Source: CAWACP01 sp963780655
GTDB lineage: Bacteria > Acidobacteriota > Terriglobia > Bryobacterales > Bryobacteraceae
Assembly: GCA_963780655.1 (NCBI GenBank)
Contig: CAWACP010000006.1
Span: 868,001 to 932,000, forward strand
Length of the DNA stretch: 64,000 nucleotides
Direction: 5' to 3'
The position numbers and the translations under genes are program-made. This document shows, piece after piece, positions 1 through 6,690 of the stretch (position 1 is the stretch's first letter; each line of letters starts with the position of its first letter). The notes under the pieces were generated by a model. It was given only the letters and a program-made list of their open reading frames with translations. It made no database searches and was not told the DNA's origin.

Positions 1-2
1 TC

Positions 3-194
3 TATGACAGGCTCGTCTGGTCCCCGGACGGCAGACAGCTCCTGCTTAATGTTGTTAGCGGCGAGGACACGTTCGATGTCTATCGATTTGACATAGCTAC
101 CGGAGGACTGCCTCTGCAAAGACGAAACTCTCTCCTCGTGTTTGGGTGGGCCAGAGAGAAGCCGCGCACCGGGGGCAGCAGGGGCGCGAGGTAG
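3..194 (+). CDS. C-terminal end of a WD40-like (PD40) beta-propeller protein, partial
   Basis: This is the 3' end of a gene that starts before the window. It reads in one frame from base 3 to a TAG at 192-194 and gives 63 residues. The segment VWSPDGRQLL is the usual strand motif of a PD40/TolB-like propeller blade, followed by the pattern DVYRFDIATG that closes a blade. In Acidobacteriota such propellers often form the C-terminus of exported proteins or of Ser/Thr kinases, so the rest of the gene could be either. The last 25 residues are basic and low in structure. Function cannot be told from this fragment. Confidence 0.6.
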   Translation, partial: YDRLVWSPDGRQLLLNVVSGEDTFDVYRFDIATGGLPLQRRNSLLVFGWAREKPRTGGSRGAR

Positions 195-209
195 CTCGCT
201 CGAAAAATC

Positions 210-472
210 ATGAAGGCCGCGCTGATCGCCACGAAGCAGTTCGATGCAGGAATTGCCGAGTTGCTCAGTGAGGATGAGCGGGCCGCGCTTGAATTCGCCT
301 GGCCTCGGCCCCGGAGGCGCATCCCGTAATTCCGGGGACCGGCGGGGTGCGTAAGGTGCGCTGGTCGCGTTCAGGAATGGGCAGGCCCGGCGGCATGCAG
401 GAGAACCTGAGCAATGACGAAAAAAAAGCTGTCAGGAAAATCGCCGAGTGGTTCGAAAACACGACCGGCTAA
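210..472 (+). pseudogene. Decayed RelE/HigB-type toxin gene
   Basis: Starting at ATG 210, the frame reads as a RelE/HigB-like N-terminus (KQFDAGIAELLSEDERAALEFA) and then hits a stop at about 329. A second frame picks up at once with the family's next segment (LASAPEAHPVIPGTGGVRKVRWSRSGMGRPGG) and ends at TAA 470-472 after ENLSNDEKKAVRKIAEWFE, a typical toxin C-terminus. Two lesions are visible: a one-base frameshift near 293-298 and the absence of the central strand block with the RVIYY-type motif and its hydrophobic strand. The frame overlaps the antitoxin start at 414, as in intact tandem pairs. The mRNA interferase is therefore almost certainly inactive. Confidence 0.7.
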
Positions 473-773
473 ACGAAGTCTGGGCCGGGAGATCGTTGCC
501 GGCAGGAAGGAACTGCAGGCGCACATGCGTGGCCGGGTCAAACTTTCGACGCGCATGATCGATGTTCCCGACGCTGTCAATATTCGCGCGATTCGCGAAC
601 GGTCGGGTTTGTCACAATCCGAATTTGCGGGGCGATATGGTTTCAGCCTGCGCACGTTGCAGGAGTGGGAACAGGGCCGGGCGCGTCCCGACAATGCCGT
701 CCGGGCGTATCTGATCGTCATCGACAGAGATCCTGGAGCGGTCGAGAAGGCTCTCGTTCAGGGCGCAGCCTGA
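414..773 (+). CDS. HigA-like antitoxin with XRE helix-turn-helix
   Basis: A 119-residue protein with a basic N-terminus and a helix-turn-helix at about residues 55-105 (IRERSGLSQSEFAGRYGFSLRTLQEWEQG), the form found in antitoxins that accompany RelE/HigB toxins. AGGAG at 400-404 lies upstream of the ATG. In the family the protein binds its toxin and represses the shared operon. The start codon lies inside the decayed toxin frame, so the tandem toxin-antitoxin order is kept, but the toxin is broken and the antitoxin is now an orphan. It may persist as a repressor or protect against a related toxin elsewhere; that is inference. Confidence 0.8.
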   Translation: MTKKKLSGKSPSGSKTRPAKRSLGREIVAGRKELQAHMRGRVKLSTRMIDVPDAVNIRAIRERSGLSQSEFAGRYGFSLRTLQEWEQGRARPDNAVRAYLIVIDRDPGAVEKALVQGAA

Positions 774-786
774 AGCTCGTCACGAA

Positions 787-1056
787 TTGTCATCCTACAA
801 GAGTACGAAGTCATGCCCGAGGGCCAGCGTCCGCAAGCCGGAGCCGAACTACGCTCTCTTCGTTCGATTTAAAGACGGACTCACGGGGCGTGTGCACCTG
901 CGACCGGAAGAACTGACCGGCGCACTCGCGCCTTTGCGAGATGAACAGTTCTTCGAACGAGTCTTCATCGATTCCTGGGCAGTTGCGTGGCCCGGCGAGA
1001 TCGATCTCGCGCCAGACGCAGTGTACGCGCAGATCGCCGGCCAAGTTCAGCGGTGA
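787..1056 (+). CDS. DUF2442 domain protein
   Basis: An 89-residue protein, read from TTG 787, 13 bases after the antitoxin stop. The pattern YALFVRFKDGLTGRVHLRPEEL, then LRDEQFFERVFID and WPGEIDLAPDAVY, is that of the DUF2442 family. Such small proteins often sit beside DUF4160 proteins or toxin-antitoxin genes, and their biochemical role is not established. No DUF4160 gene is present here. The TTG start is chosen because no ATG or GTG precedes the conserved core in this frame; a start a few codons later is possible. Confidence 0.65.
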   Translation: MSSYKSTKSCPRASVRKPEPNYALFVRFKDGLTGRVHLRPEELTGALAPLRDEQFFERVFIDSWAVAWPGEIDLAPDAVYAQIAGQVQR

Positions 1057-1066
1057 ACCACCAGGG

Positions 1067-1116
1067 ATGAGACCCGGGCATGCAGGCTAAAAGCCTGCTC
1101 TACTGCCCGGGCATGC
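1067..1116. repeat. Intergenic palindrome between convergent genes
   Basis: A perfect 7-bp stem (GCAGGCT/AGCCTGC, 1082-1098, loop AAA) lies between two direct copies of CCCGGGCATGC at 1073-1083 and 1106-1116. It falls between the DUF2442 gene and a convergent gene whose stop is at 1100. It belongs in style to the GCAGGC-type palindromes scattered through the window. It could fold in RNA as a bidirectional terminator, but no T-run follows. Confidence 0.5.
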
Positions 1117-2146
1117 TGATTTCGCGCGGGCCGTCGTCCAGCCCTTCGATGCGAATGGTCCGCCGCTGAGGCGGCGCGGGGGCCGATGGCTTGATGGTGA
1201 TGGCGACAGCGTCACTCGGCGGCTTCATCCTGCGGCGCGCCGCAGCTTCTTTGATACTCCGCTCCAGCTCTTCGGCGCTCAGCCGCAGCGCCACCTGCAC
1301 GCGCGTCTGGTCGGGCGAAATCTGGATCTTCTTCGCCGCTTCCGTCAGTTGGGCCATCTGCCGCGGATCGGCCCCCTTCTGCTTCTGCTTTTCCACCAGC
1401 TTCAGGATTTTATGCAGCTCCCCGGCCAGCTTTACCGCGGTAGCATCCGAATCGGTTTCGAGCGCGATATGCAGATCGAGGCCATCGTGCACGCCGAGAG
1501 CAAGCTCCATCCCGCGCAGATCATCCAGAAACGGCAGGTTCGGCATATTCCCTCCGGCCAGCGCCGCCGGCGTGGTGGCGAAGAGCGCCCAGACGTCGTA
1601 GTCCTTCCGCAGCTTCGCGGCCCGGTCGAACAAGGCGCCCGCGGGCTGCGCCGGCCACTCGAGGCGCGTCAGGGCTGCGAACAGCGATTCGGAATCGCCC
1701 ATGAGAATGGTGTGCTCGTCGAGCAGAGTCGCCGCCATATCGCCGTTGCTCGTCTGCCGGTAAATGCGCCGAGCGTTGTACGACTGCACCCGCGCACCCT
1801 TCCCTGCGAACAGCTTCTGCACTTCCTCCGCCTGGAACCGGCCCGAGAGGCGAATGAGCACGGGCGGCTGTTTGTCTTCGGGATCGTCGGCCTGCTTGCC
1901 GGGCGAGGCCACCAGAATCTCGTCCACGCCGTGCAGGAAAGACGAGAAGCGATCCACCGGCAAATGCTGCTCCGCAAGCTCCTGCTTTAGAGAGCGGGCC
2001 AGAGGACTATCGGCAATTCGCCTCCAGTTGACCCCGACGATTGCTTTGGTAGTGGGAAGGGCGAACTGCCAGACATTATCGTCCTGGGCGAGGGCGGCGA
2101 CGCTGGTAGCCAGCATTATGAGTATGAAACCTAAGCGTTTAGGCAC
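1100..2146 (-). CDS. Exported protein of unknown function
   Basis: A 348-residue protein from GTG 2146, preceded by an AGGAG box at a good distance. The N-terminus has a short basic stretch, a hydrophobic core and an AlaLeuAlaGln site near residue 20, so it should be exported through Sec. The remainder has repeated motifs on the lines of 'LLDEHTILMGD' and 'ALELALGVHDGLDLHIALETDS', which suggests a mixed alpha/beta domain repeated twice, but no family is recognised. A basic helix (about residues 290-315) precedes a proline-rich tail. It stands alone, convergent with the DUF2442 gene and divergent from the DUF3108 operon. Confidence 0.6.
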   Translation of the reverse strand: MPKRLGFILIMLATSVAALAQDDNVWQFALPTTKAIVGVNWRRIADSPLARSLKQELAEQHLPVDRFSSFLHGVDEILVASPGKQADDPEDKQPPVLIRLSGRFQAEEVQKLFAGKGARVQSYNARRIYRQTSNGDMAATLLDEHTILMGDSESLFAALTRLEWPAQPAGALFDRAAKLRKDYDVWALFATTPAALAGGNMPNLPFLDDLRGMELALGVHDGLDLHIALETDSDATAVKLAGELHKILKLVEKQKQKGADPRQMAQLTEAAKKIQISPDQTRVQVALRLSAEELERSIKEAAARRRMKPPSDAVAITIKPSAPAPPQRRTIRIEGLDDGPREISMPGQ

Positions 2147-2293
2147 AACAGCTCCTGATTATCTTTCGGCGGAACCCGGCCGCGGCTGCATAGACTGTAC
2201 CTGCGCCGCGCCGCCATCGCGTCGCAATTAGAAGGGCGCTGATCCGGCTATTTGCGGCTCGGCCGCTTCATCTGCCAAACTCATAGGAAGTTC

Positions 2294-3103
2294 ATGTCTT
2301 TGTTACGAAGCACGCCAGGTTGCGTGCTCTCCGCAATGCTGCTGGCAGCTCCAACCGGCGCCGATCTGCGCGCCGGCGGTCCCGCTCAGGCGATGTATTT
2401 CGCGCCGCCGAACGCCGTTGCTCCGCCACGCGCCGAGACCCTGTCTTACAGCGTTGAATGGCGCCTCATCTACGCCGGCAATGCGCGGCTCACACTGACC
2501 CGGGAAGCCGGCGCCACGGAGGACGCGAAGCTGCACGTTGAATCGGCCGGACTGGTGTCAAAGCTCTTCACCATCGACGACAACTACCGCGCCCATTACA
2601 CCGGCGACCAGCTCTGCGCGCACACCGTCAGCCTGGACGCAAAGGAGGGCAAGCGCCACAAGAGCACCGAGGTCCGCTACGTGTACGAGCGCGGCAAGGC
2701 GGCCTATACTGAGACCGATGTGCTGAAGGGCGCAGTCGTCAAAACGGCCGAGACGGATATCCCCGCCTGTGTCACCGATGTCGTCGGCGGCCTCTATCGC
2801 CTTCGGGCAATGAAGATGGAGCCGGGCCAGTCCGTTCAGATTCCCACCAGCAACGGCCTGAAGACCGCCAACGTGAAGATCTCCGCGCTGAATCGCGAAG
2901 AGGTGGCGACGAAGCTCGGCAAGTTCAAAACCATCCGCTACGAAGCCGACGTGTTCAATGGCGTGCTGTACCGGCGCTCCGGCAGGCTGTTCGTCTGGAT
3001 CACCGACGACGATCGCCGTCTCCCCGTGCAGATCCAGTTGCGCATGCAGTTTCTCACCATCGGGACCATCACGCTGCAGTTGGAAAAAGCCGAGCATGGG
3101 TAG
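2294..3103 (+). CDS. DUF3108 family exported protein
   Basis: A 269-residue protein from ATG 2294, chosen because it opens a good signal peptide (hydrophobic core with alanines, cleavage near residue 25); a longer frame from 2252 has none. The mature part starts ETLSYSVEWRLIYAGNARLTL and carries the later segments FTIDDNYRAHYTGD and the VYRRSGRLFVWITDDDRRLPVQIQ motif typical of DUF3108, an envelope-associated beta-rich fold of uncertain role. Its last 8 bases overlap the next gene, so it is the first gene of a translationally coupled operon with the SGNH hydrolase and a further exported protein. Confidence 0.8.
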   Translation: MSLLRSTPGCVLSAMLLAAPTGADLRAGGPAQAMYFAPPNAVAPPRAETLSYSVEWRLIYAGNARLTLTREAGATEDAKLHVESAGLVSKLFTIDDNYRAHYTGDQLCAHTVSLDAKEGKRHKSTEVRYVYERGKAAYTETDVLKGAVVKTAETDIPACVTDVVGGLYRLRAMKMEPGQSVQIPTSNGLKTANVKISALNREEVATKLGKFKTIRYEADVFNGVLYRRSGRLFVWITDDDRRLPVQIQLRMQFLTIGTITLQLEKAEHG

Positions 3104-4196
3104 ACTGCTTTGTGGAGCAGGCGTTTTCGCCTGCAGCCTGCTGTTTGCACAAGCGCCCGCGGAGCAGCCGCCCGACCCGCTGCTCCCTCACGACGAAGTG
3201 ATGCGGCTGGGCACGCGCATCGTGCAGCTTGCGGAGGCGACCACCGTTTCCACGCCCGAGCTGGCGCGCGCCGGTACGGTGCTGCTGGAGAACGCCCGTC
3301 TGGCGCTCGCAAACCTGCGCCGTTCGGAGATGGAGCTGGACAACACCTACCGGTTCCTGACCGCGATGCGCGCCTACCTGGCGCTGGCTGACATCGTGGC
3401 GAAGCCGTATCCCTTCCCCGATGCGGCCGCGAAGCAGTTCACCGAGCTGCGCGACGACACGGCGCGGCTGGATTCGCACTTCCGCGCACTGCTGGCGGTC
3501 CGCGACCGGGCCCGCGATAATCCCGACCCGGACGATCTGGCGCGCTATGGCGACGCCGATACTCGGCTGAATCCGCCCAATCCCGCCCGGCCGCGCGTGG
3601 TGTTCATGGGCGACAGCATCACCGACGGCTGGCGGCTCAACGAGTATTTCCCCGACCACGACTTCGTCAACCGCGGCATTTCCGGCCAGATGACCGATCA
3701 GATGCTGGGCCGTTTCGAGGCCGATGTGATCGCGCTCCGTCCGGTTGCGGTGATCATCCTCGGCGGCACGAACGACCTGTGGCGAGGGACGTCCGTGGCG
3801 GCGATCGCGAATAATATTCGCATGATGTGCACTCTGGCGCAGGCCTACGGAATCAAAGTGCTGCTGTCGTCGGTGCTGCCGGTGAGCGATTATCACAAGA
3901 ACGTGAACCCGGATTATGAGCGTACCCCGCGGCGGCGGCCCGAGCAGATTCGTGAATTGAACCGCTGGCTTGAATCGTTTTGCGCGCAGCACGGGTATCG
4001 TTTTGTTGACTACTACTCGGAGATGGTGGACGCCTCCGGTTTCCTCAAACCGGACCTCTCCGACGACGATCTGCATCCGAACACGAAGGGCTACCGCATC
4101 ATGGCCCCCGTCGCGCTGACCGCCATCGAAGGCGCCGTCTCAGCAACGCCGCAACAGAAGCCGAAGCGGCGACGTCTATTCTCTAACGAAGAGTAA
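3096..4196 (+). CDS. SGNH/GDSL-family hydrolase, exported
   Basis: A 366-residue protein from ATG 3096, which overlaps the previous gene by 8 bases. A signal peptide of about 18 residues is followed by a helical region (residues 25-150) and a SGNH hydrolase domain. Block I is VVFMGDSITDGW with the nucleophile Ser near residue 173, block III is GGTNDLW, and block V is DDDLHPN, which supplies the catalytic Asp and His. Family members deacylate or de-esterify lipids and carbohydrates. The N-terminal helical extension is unusual. The signal-peptide codons contain a copy of a dispersed palindrome (3117-3134). Substrate is unknown; the exported setting fits cell-wall or glycan esters. Confidence 0.85.
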   Translation: MGRLLCGAGVFACSLLFAQAPAEQPPDPLLPHDEVMRLGTRIVQLAEATTVSTPELARAGTVLLENARLALANLRRSEMELDNTYRFLTAMRAYLALADIVAKPYPFPDAAAKQFTELRDDTARLDSHFRALLAVRDRARDNPDPDDLARYGDADTRLNPPNPARPRVVFMGDSITDGWRLNEYFPDHDFVNRGISGQMTDQMLGRFEADVIALRPVAVIILGGTNDLWRGTSVAAIANNIRMMCTLAQAYGIKVLLSSVLPVSDYHKNVNPDYERTPRRRPEQIRELNRWLESFCAQHGYRFVDYYSEMVDASGFLKPDLSDDDLHPNTKGYRIMAPVALTAIEGAVSATPQQKPKRRRLFSNEE

Positions 4197-5296
4197 TGCG
4201 AAATCTGCGTATCGCCTGGTCCGTTCTGCTGCTCTCCGCGTGCCTGCTGGCGGCGGAATTGCCAATGACCGTGGCGCAACTCACGGATTTCATTCGATCT
4301 TCCGTTGTTGAACTGAAGTATCCCGATAAGCAACTGGCCCAGTATCTGAAGAACGTCCGGCTCACCGAACGGATGGACGGGAACACGCTGGAGACGCTCG
4401 AGGGACTGGGCGCGGGCCCCAAAACCCGCGAGGCGCTGGAGGCTCTGAAGACTGCGTCCGCGAACCTGCCCGTTGCGCCGCCTGCTCCGGTGAAGGCCGC
4501 CGAGCCCGAACTTCCGGTGAAGCCGCCGCCCGATTCCATCGAACAGAAGCGGATCATTGACGCGGTCCGCGATTATTCGCTGAACTATTCCAAACAGCTT
4601 CCGAATTTCATCTGCAGCCAGGTGACGCGCCGCGCCTACGACCCCGACGGAACCGGCGATTACTGGCATCAGTTGGACACCATCACCACCAAGCTCACCT
4701 ATTTCGAGCAGAAGGAAAACTACGAGGTGGTGAACGTCAGCAACCGCGAGAGCTATACGTCGTACTGGAGCCTGGGCGGCACCATCTCCGGCGGTGAGTT
4801 CGGCAGCATGCTGCGCGAGATCTTCGAAAGGCAGTCGAATGCCCAGTTCGACTGGGAGCGCTGGGGAAAGCTGCGCGACCACGACGCGTACGTGTTCTCA
4901 TACTACGTGCCGCAGGAATACTCGCGCTATCACGTCACCTACGACAAGGTCAACGACATCGTGCCCGGCTATCGCGGGCTCATCTACGTGGACATGGAAA
5001 CCGAGATGGTGCTTCGCGTGACCCTGAAGCCGATTCTGCCGCCGGGCTTCGGCGTGAAGGAAGCGACCATCATCATGGATTACGACTACCAGAAGATTGG
5101 CGATCAGGAATTCCTTCTGCCGCTGAAGGCGCTGGTTACGTCGAAGGTCACGGGATCGGACCGGCGGGGGCGCAGCGCGGTGATCGCCACGCGCAACGAC
5201 GTCGAGTTCCGGCTGTACCACAAGTACGGAACGGAGACGCAAATCCAGTTCGCGCCCGACCCGCTGCCGGAGAGTGTAGCGCCGGAAAAGCCGTAG
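4196..5296 (+). CDS. Exported protein, third gene of the SGNH operon
   Basis: A 366-residue protein whose ATG shares one base with the preceding stop (TAATG). It has a signal peptide of about 20 residues, a helical segment with a proline-rich linker (about residues 85-118), and a larger beta-rich domain beginning IIDAVRDYSLNYSKQLPNFICSQVTRR. That opening, and the tyrosine-rich strands with the GYRGLIYVD and DYQKIGDQEFLLPL motifs, recur in exported proteins of Acidobacteriota, and recall lipoprotein-sorting folds. No function is known. Tight coupling to the SGNH hydrolase suggests a shared envelope task. Confidence 0.65.
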   Translation: MRNLRIAWSVLLLSACLLAAELPMTVAQLTDFIRSSVVELKYPDKQLAQYLKNVRLTERMDGNTLETLEGLGAGPKTREALEALKTASANLPVAPPAPVKAAEPELPVKPPPDSIEQKRIIDAVRDYSLNYSKQLPNFICSQVTRRAYDPDGTGDYWHQLDTITTKLTYFEQKENYEVVNVSNRESYTSYWSLGGTISGGEFGSMLREIFERQSNAQFDWERWGKLRDHDAYVFSYYVPQEYSRYHVTYDKVNDIVPGYRGLIYVDMETEMVLRVTLKPILPPGFGVKEATIIMDYDYQKIGDQEFLLPLKALVTSKVTGSDRRGRSAVIATRNDVEFRLYHKYGTETQIQFAPDPLPESVAPEKP

Positions 5297-5340
5297 GCGA
5301 ACCCGCACGATAATCGCATCCTTGACACCCACACGGCTAC

Positions 5341-5365
5341 TGAGCCGCGACTGTGAAGGAGCGGT
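5341..5365 (+). repeat. REP element, left copy flanking the RAYT gene
   Basis: A 25-base unit that begins TGAGCCGCGAC and ends GAGCGGT. An inverted copy with two mismatches lies at 5879-5903, and a third with three mismatches at 27238-27262. The two near copies enclose the tyrosine transposase gene like the ends of a mobile unit. The transposase stop codon lies four bases inside. Confidence 0.8.
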
Positions 5366-5368
5366 ACG

Positions 5369-5851
5369 CTACAGCAGGTCTGCCAGGTAAAGTTCCATTG
5401 GTTCGCCCTGGCCCGAAACGACGTAGCGGATTGCTTCCTGGAAGTCCTCATCTTTCCACAGCCATCGCGTGCTTCCATGGCGCGCCCATCGCTTTCGATT
5501 CGGCTCATCACACCCAGGACGGTTCAAACCGCGGCTGGCCCAGGATTTGAACCCGTTCATGATCACCTCGGGGCGAACGTCTGCTTCTACCACGGAATGA
5601 ACGTGGTTTGTCCGCACGTGCGCCGCCCACAAGGTCCAACCACGATGGAGACAAACCTCGCGGAGAGCGCCGAGGACGGTCACCCTGCGGTTGCGGTCGA
5701 GTAAATATGGCGCCTGATCCATCTGTTCGCGGTTCACTGCGAGGCGGTCCGGATTGGGTGAAACCGGGCGGCCGCCAAACAGGTTGTGATGTCGGTCCAC
5801 CGAACCGGACTCGTCGCCGTGCAGGTGTGCCCCATAGCAAGCGAAGGTAAT
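5369..5851 (-). CDS. REP-associated tyrosine transposase (RAYT, IS200/IS605-like Y1 family)
   Basis: A single-strand-type HUH transposase. The metal-binding pair is the HVH in RTNHVHSVVEA (about residues 83-85) and the likely catalytic Tyr is near residue 143 in AIRYVVSGQGEPM. The family signature GSTRWLW is also present. The conserved N-terminus ITFACYGAHLHGDESGSVDR lies upstream of the first GTG, so the frame must begin near 5851. There the codon is ATT, placed six bases after a perfect AAGGAGG (5858-5864). I take ATT as a rare start; a GTG at 5800 would lose the conserved opening. RAYTs recognise REP hairpins, and inverted REP copies sit on both sides of this gene. Confidence 0.75.
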   Translation of the reverse strand: MTFACYGAHLHGDESGSVDRHHNLFGGRPVSPNPDRLAVNREQMDQAPYLLDRNRRVTVLGALREVCLHRGWTLWAAHVRTNHVHSVVEADVRPEVIMNGFKSWASRGLNRPGCDEPNRKRWARHGSTRWLWKDEDFQEAIRYVVSGQGEPMELYLADLL

Positions 5852-5878
5852 GAAGTACCTCCTTGAGGGCGAGTCGTT

Positions 5879-5903
5879 ACCGCTTCTTCACAGTCGCGGC
5901 TCA
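5879..5903 (-). repeat. REP element, right copy flanking the RAYT gene
   Basis: The inverted partner of the copy at 5341-5365, with two mismatches in 25 bases; the similarity extends a few bases beyond each side. It lies in the 77 bases between the RAYT start and the LolD-like gene, so it sits in the leader of both divergent genes. Confidence 0.8.
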
Positions 5904-5928
5904 GTATAGCGTGTTAGGTTAGTAACAG

Positions 5929-6690
5929 GTGGAGAGCAGGCTGGAACCGGGGGGGCCGGCCATCAGGACGGTCGGACTCTCAAAGCGCTACAAGTCGGGC
6001 GACAACGAGGTGGTGGTTTTCTCGAACCTGAACCTCGAAGTAGCTGTCGGAGAGAGACTTGCCCTCACGGGCGAATCGGGCGCCGGCAAGAGCACACTCC
6101 TGTACCTTCTGGGTGGGCTCGACAGGCCTTCGGCCGGGGCGATATACTTCGGAGATACAGAGATAACCGCGTTTTCCGATCCGGAGCAGCTCGCTTGCTT
6201 CCGGAATCGAACCATTGGCTTTGTCTGGCAGAATCACTCTTTGTTGCCGGAATTCTCGGCGACAGAGAACGTCATGATGCCACTCATGATCCGGGGCGTA
6301 CCGAGCGCCCAGGCAGCAGCGAGGGCGCTTGCGATGTTGGATGAAGTTCAGTTACGCCATCGCGCCGGACATCGCGCCGGAGAGCTGTCCGGCGGGGAAC
6401 AGCAGCGAGTGGCGCTCGCCCGCGCGTTGGTTGCCGAGCCGTCCGTCCTGCTCGCCGACGAGCCGACGGGCAATCTCGATTTCCGGACGGGCGATATGAT
6501 CGTTTCCCTGCTCGCCGAACTTCACCAAACGCACCGGCTCACGTCTATCTATGTAACGCACAACCAGGCGTTCGCGGTGCGGTGCGATCGCATTCTGAAC
6601 CTCGAGCGCGGCGTGCTGGCCGCGGCGGCGACGGACGGAACTTCAACCGAGACAGCAGCATCCAATAGTTACGGCAGGAATTATGTTTGA
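5929..6690 (+). CDS. LolD/MacB-type ABC transporter ATP-binding protein
   Basis: A 253-residue ATPase from GTG 5929. Motifs in order are Walker A GESGAGKST (about residue 48), Q-loop VWQNHSL, signature LSGGEQQR, Walker B VLLADEP followed by TGNLD, and the switch His in YVTHNQ. This belongs to the LolD/MacB/FtsE class, which drives lipoprotein release or mechanotransmission by FtsX-type permeases. No partner permease is adjacent. The gene overlaps clpC by 8 bases, so the two are probably co-translated. The start has only a weak ribosome-binding site and lies just after a REP copy; the RAYT unit may have parted it from an upstream permease gene, which is inference. Confidence 0.85.
   Translation: MESRLEPGGPAIRTVGLSKRYKSGDNEVVVFSNLNLEVAVGERLALTGESGAGKSTLLYLLGGLDRPSAGAIYFGDTEITAFSDPEQLACFRNRTIGFVWQNHSLLPEFSATENVMMPLMIRGVPSAQAAARALAMLDEVQLRHRAGHRAGELSGGEQQRVALARALVAEPSVLLADEPTGNLDFRTGDMIVSLLAELHQTHRLTSIYVTHNQAFAVRCDRILNLERGVLAAAATDGTSTETAASNSYGRNYV

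Noticed and set aside
3069..4076. A 335-codon minus-strand frame
   Set aside because: Shadow of the SGNH hydrolase, which has clear catalytic motifs.
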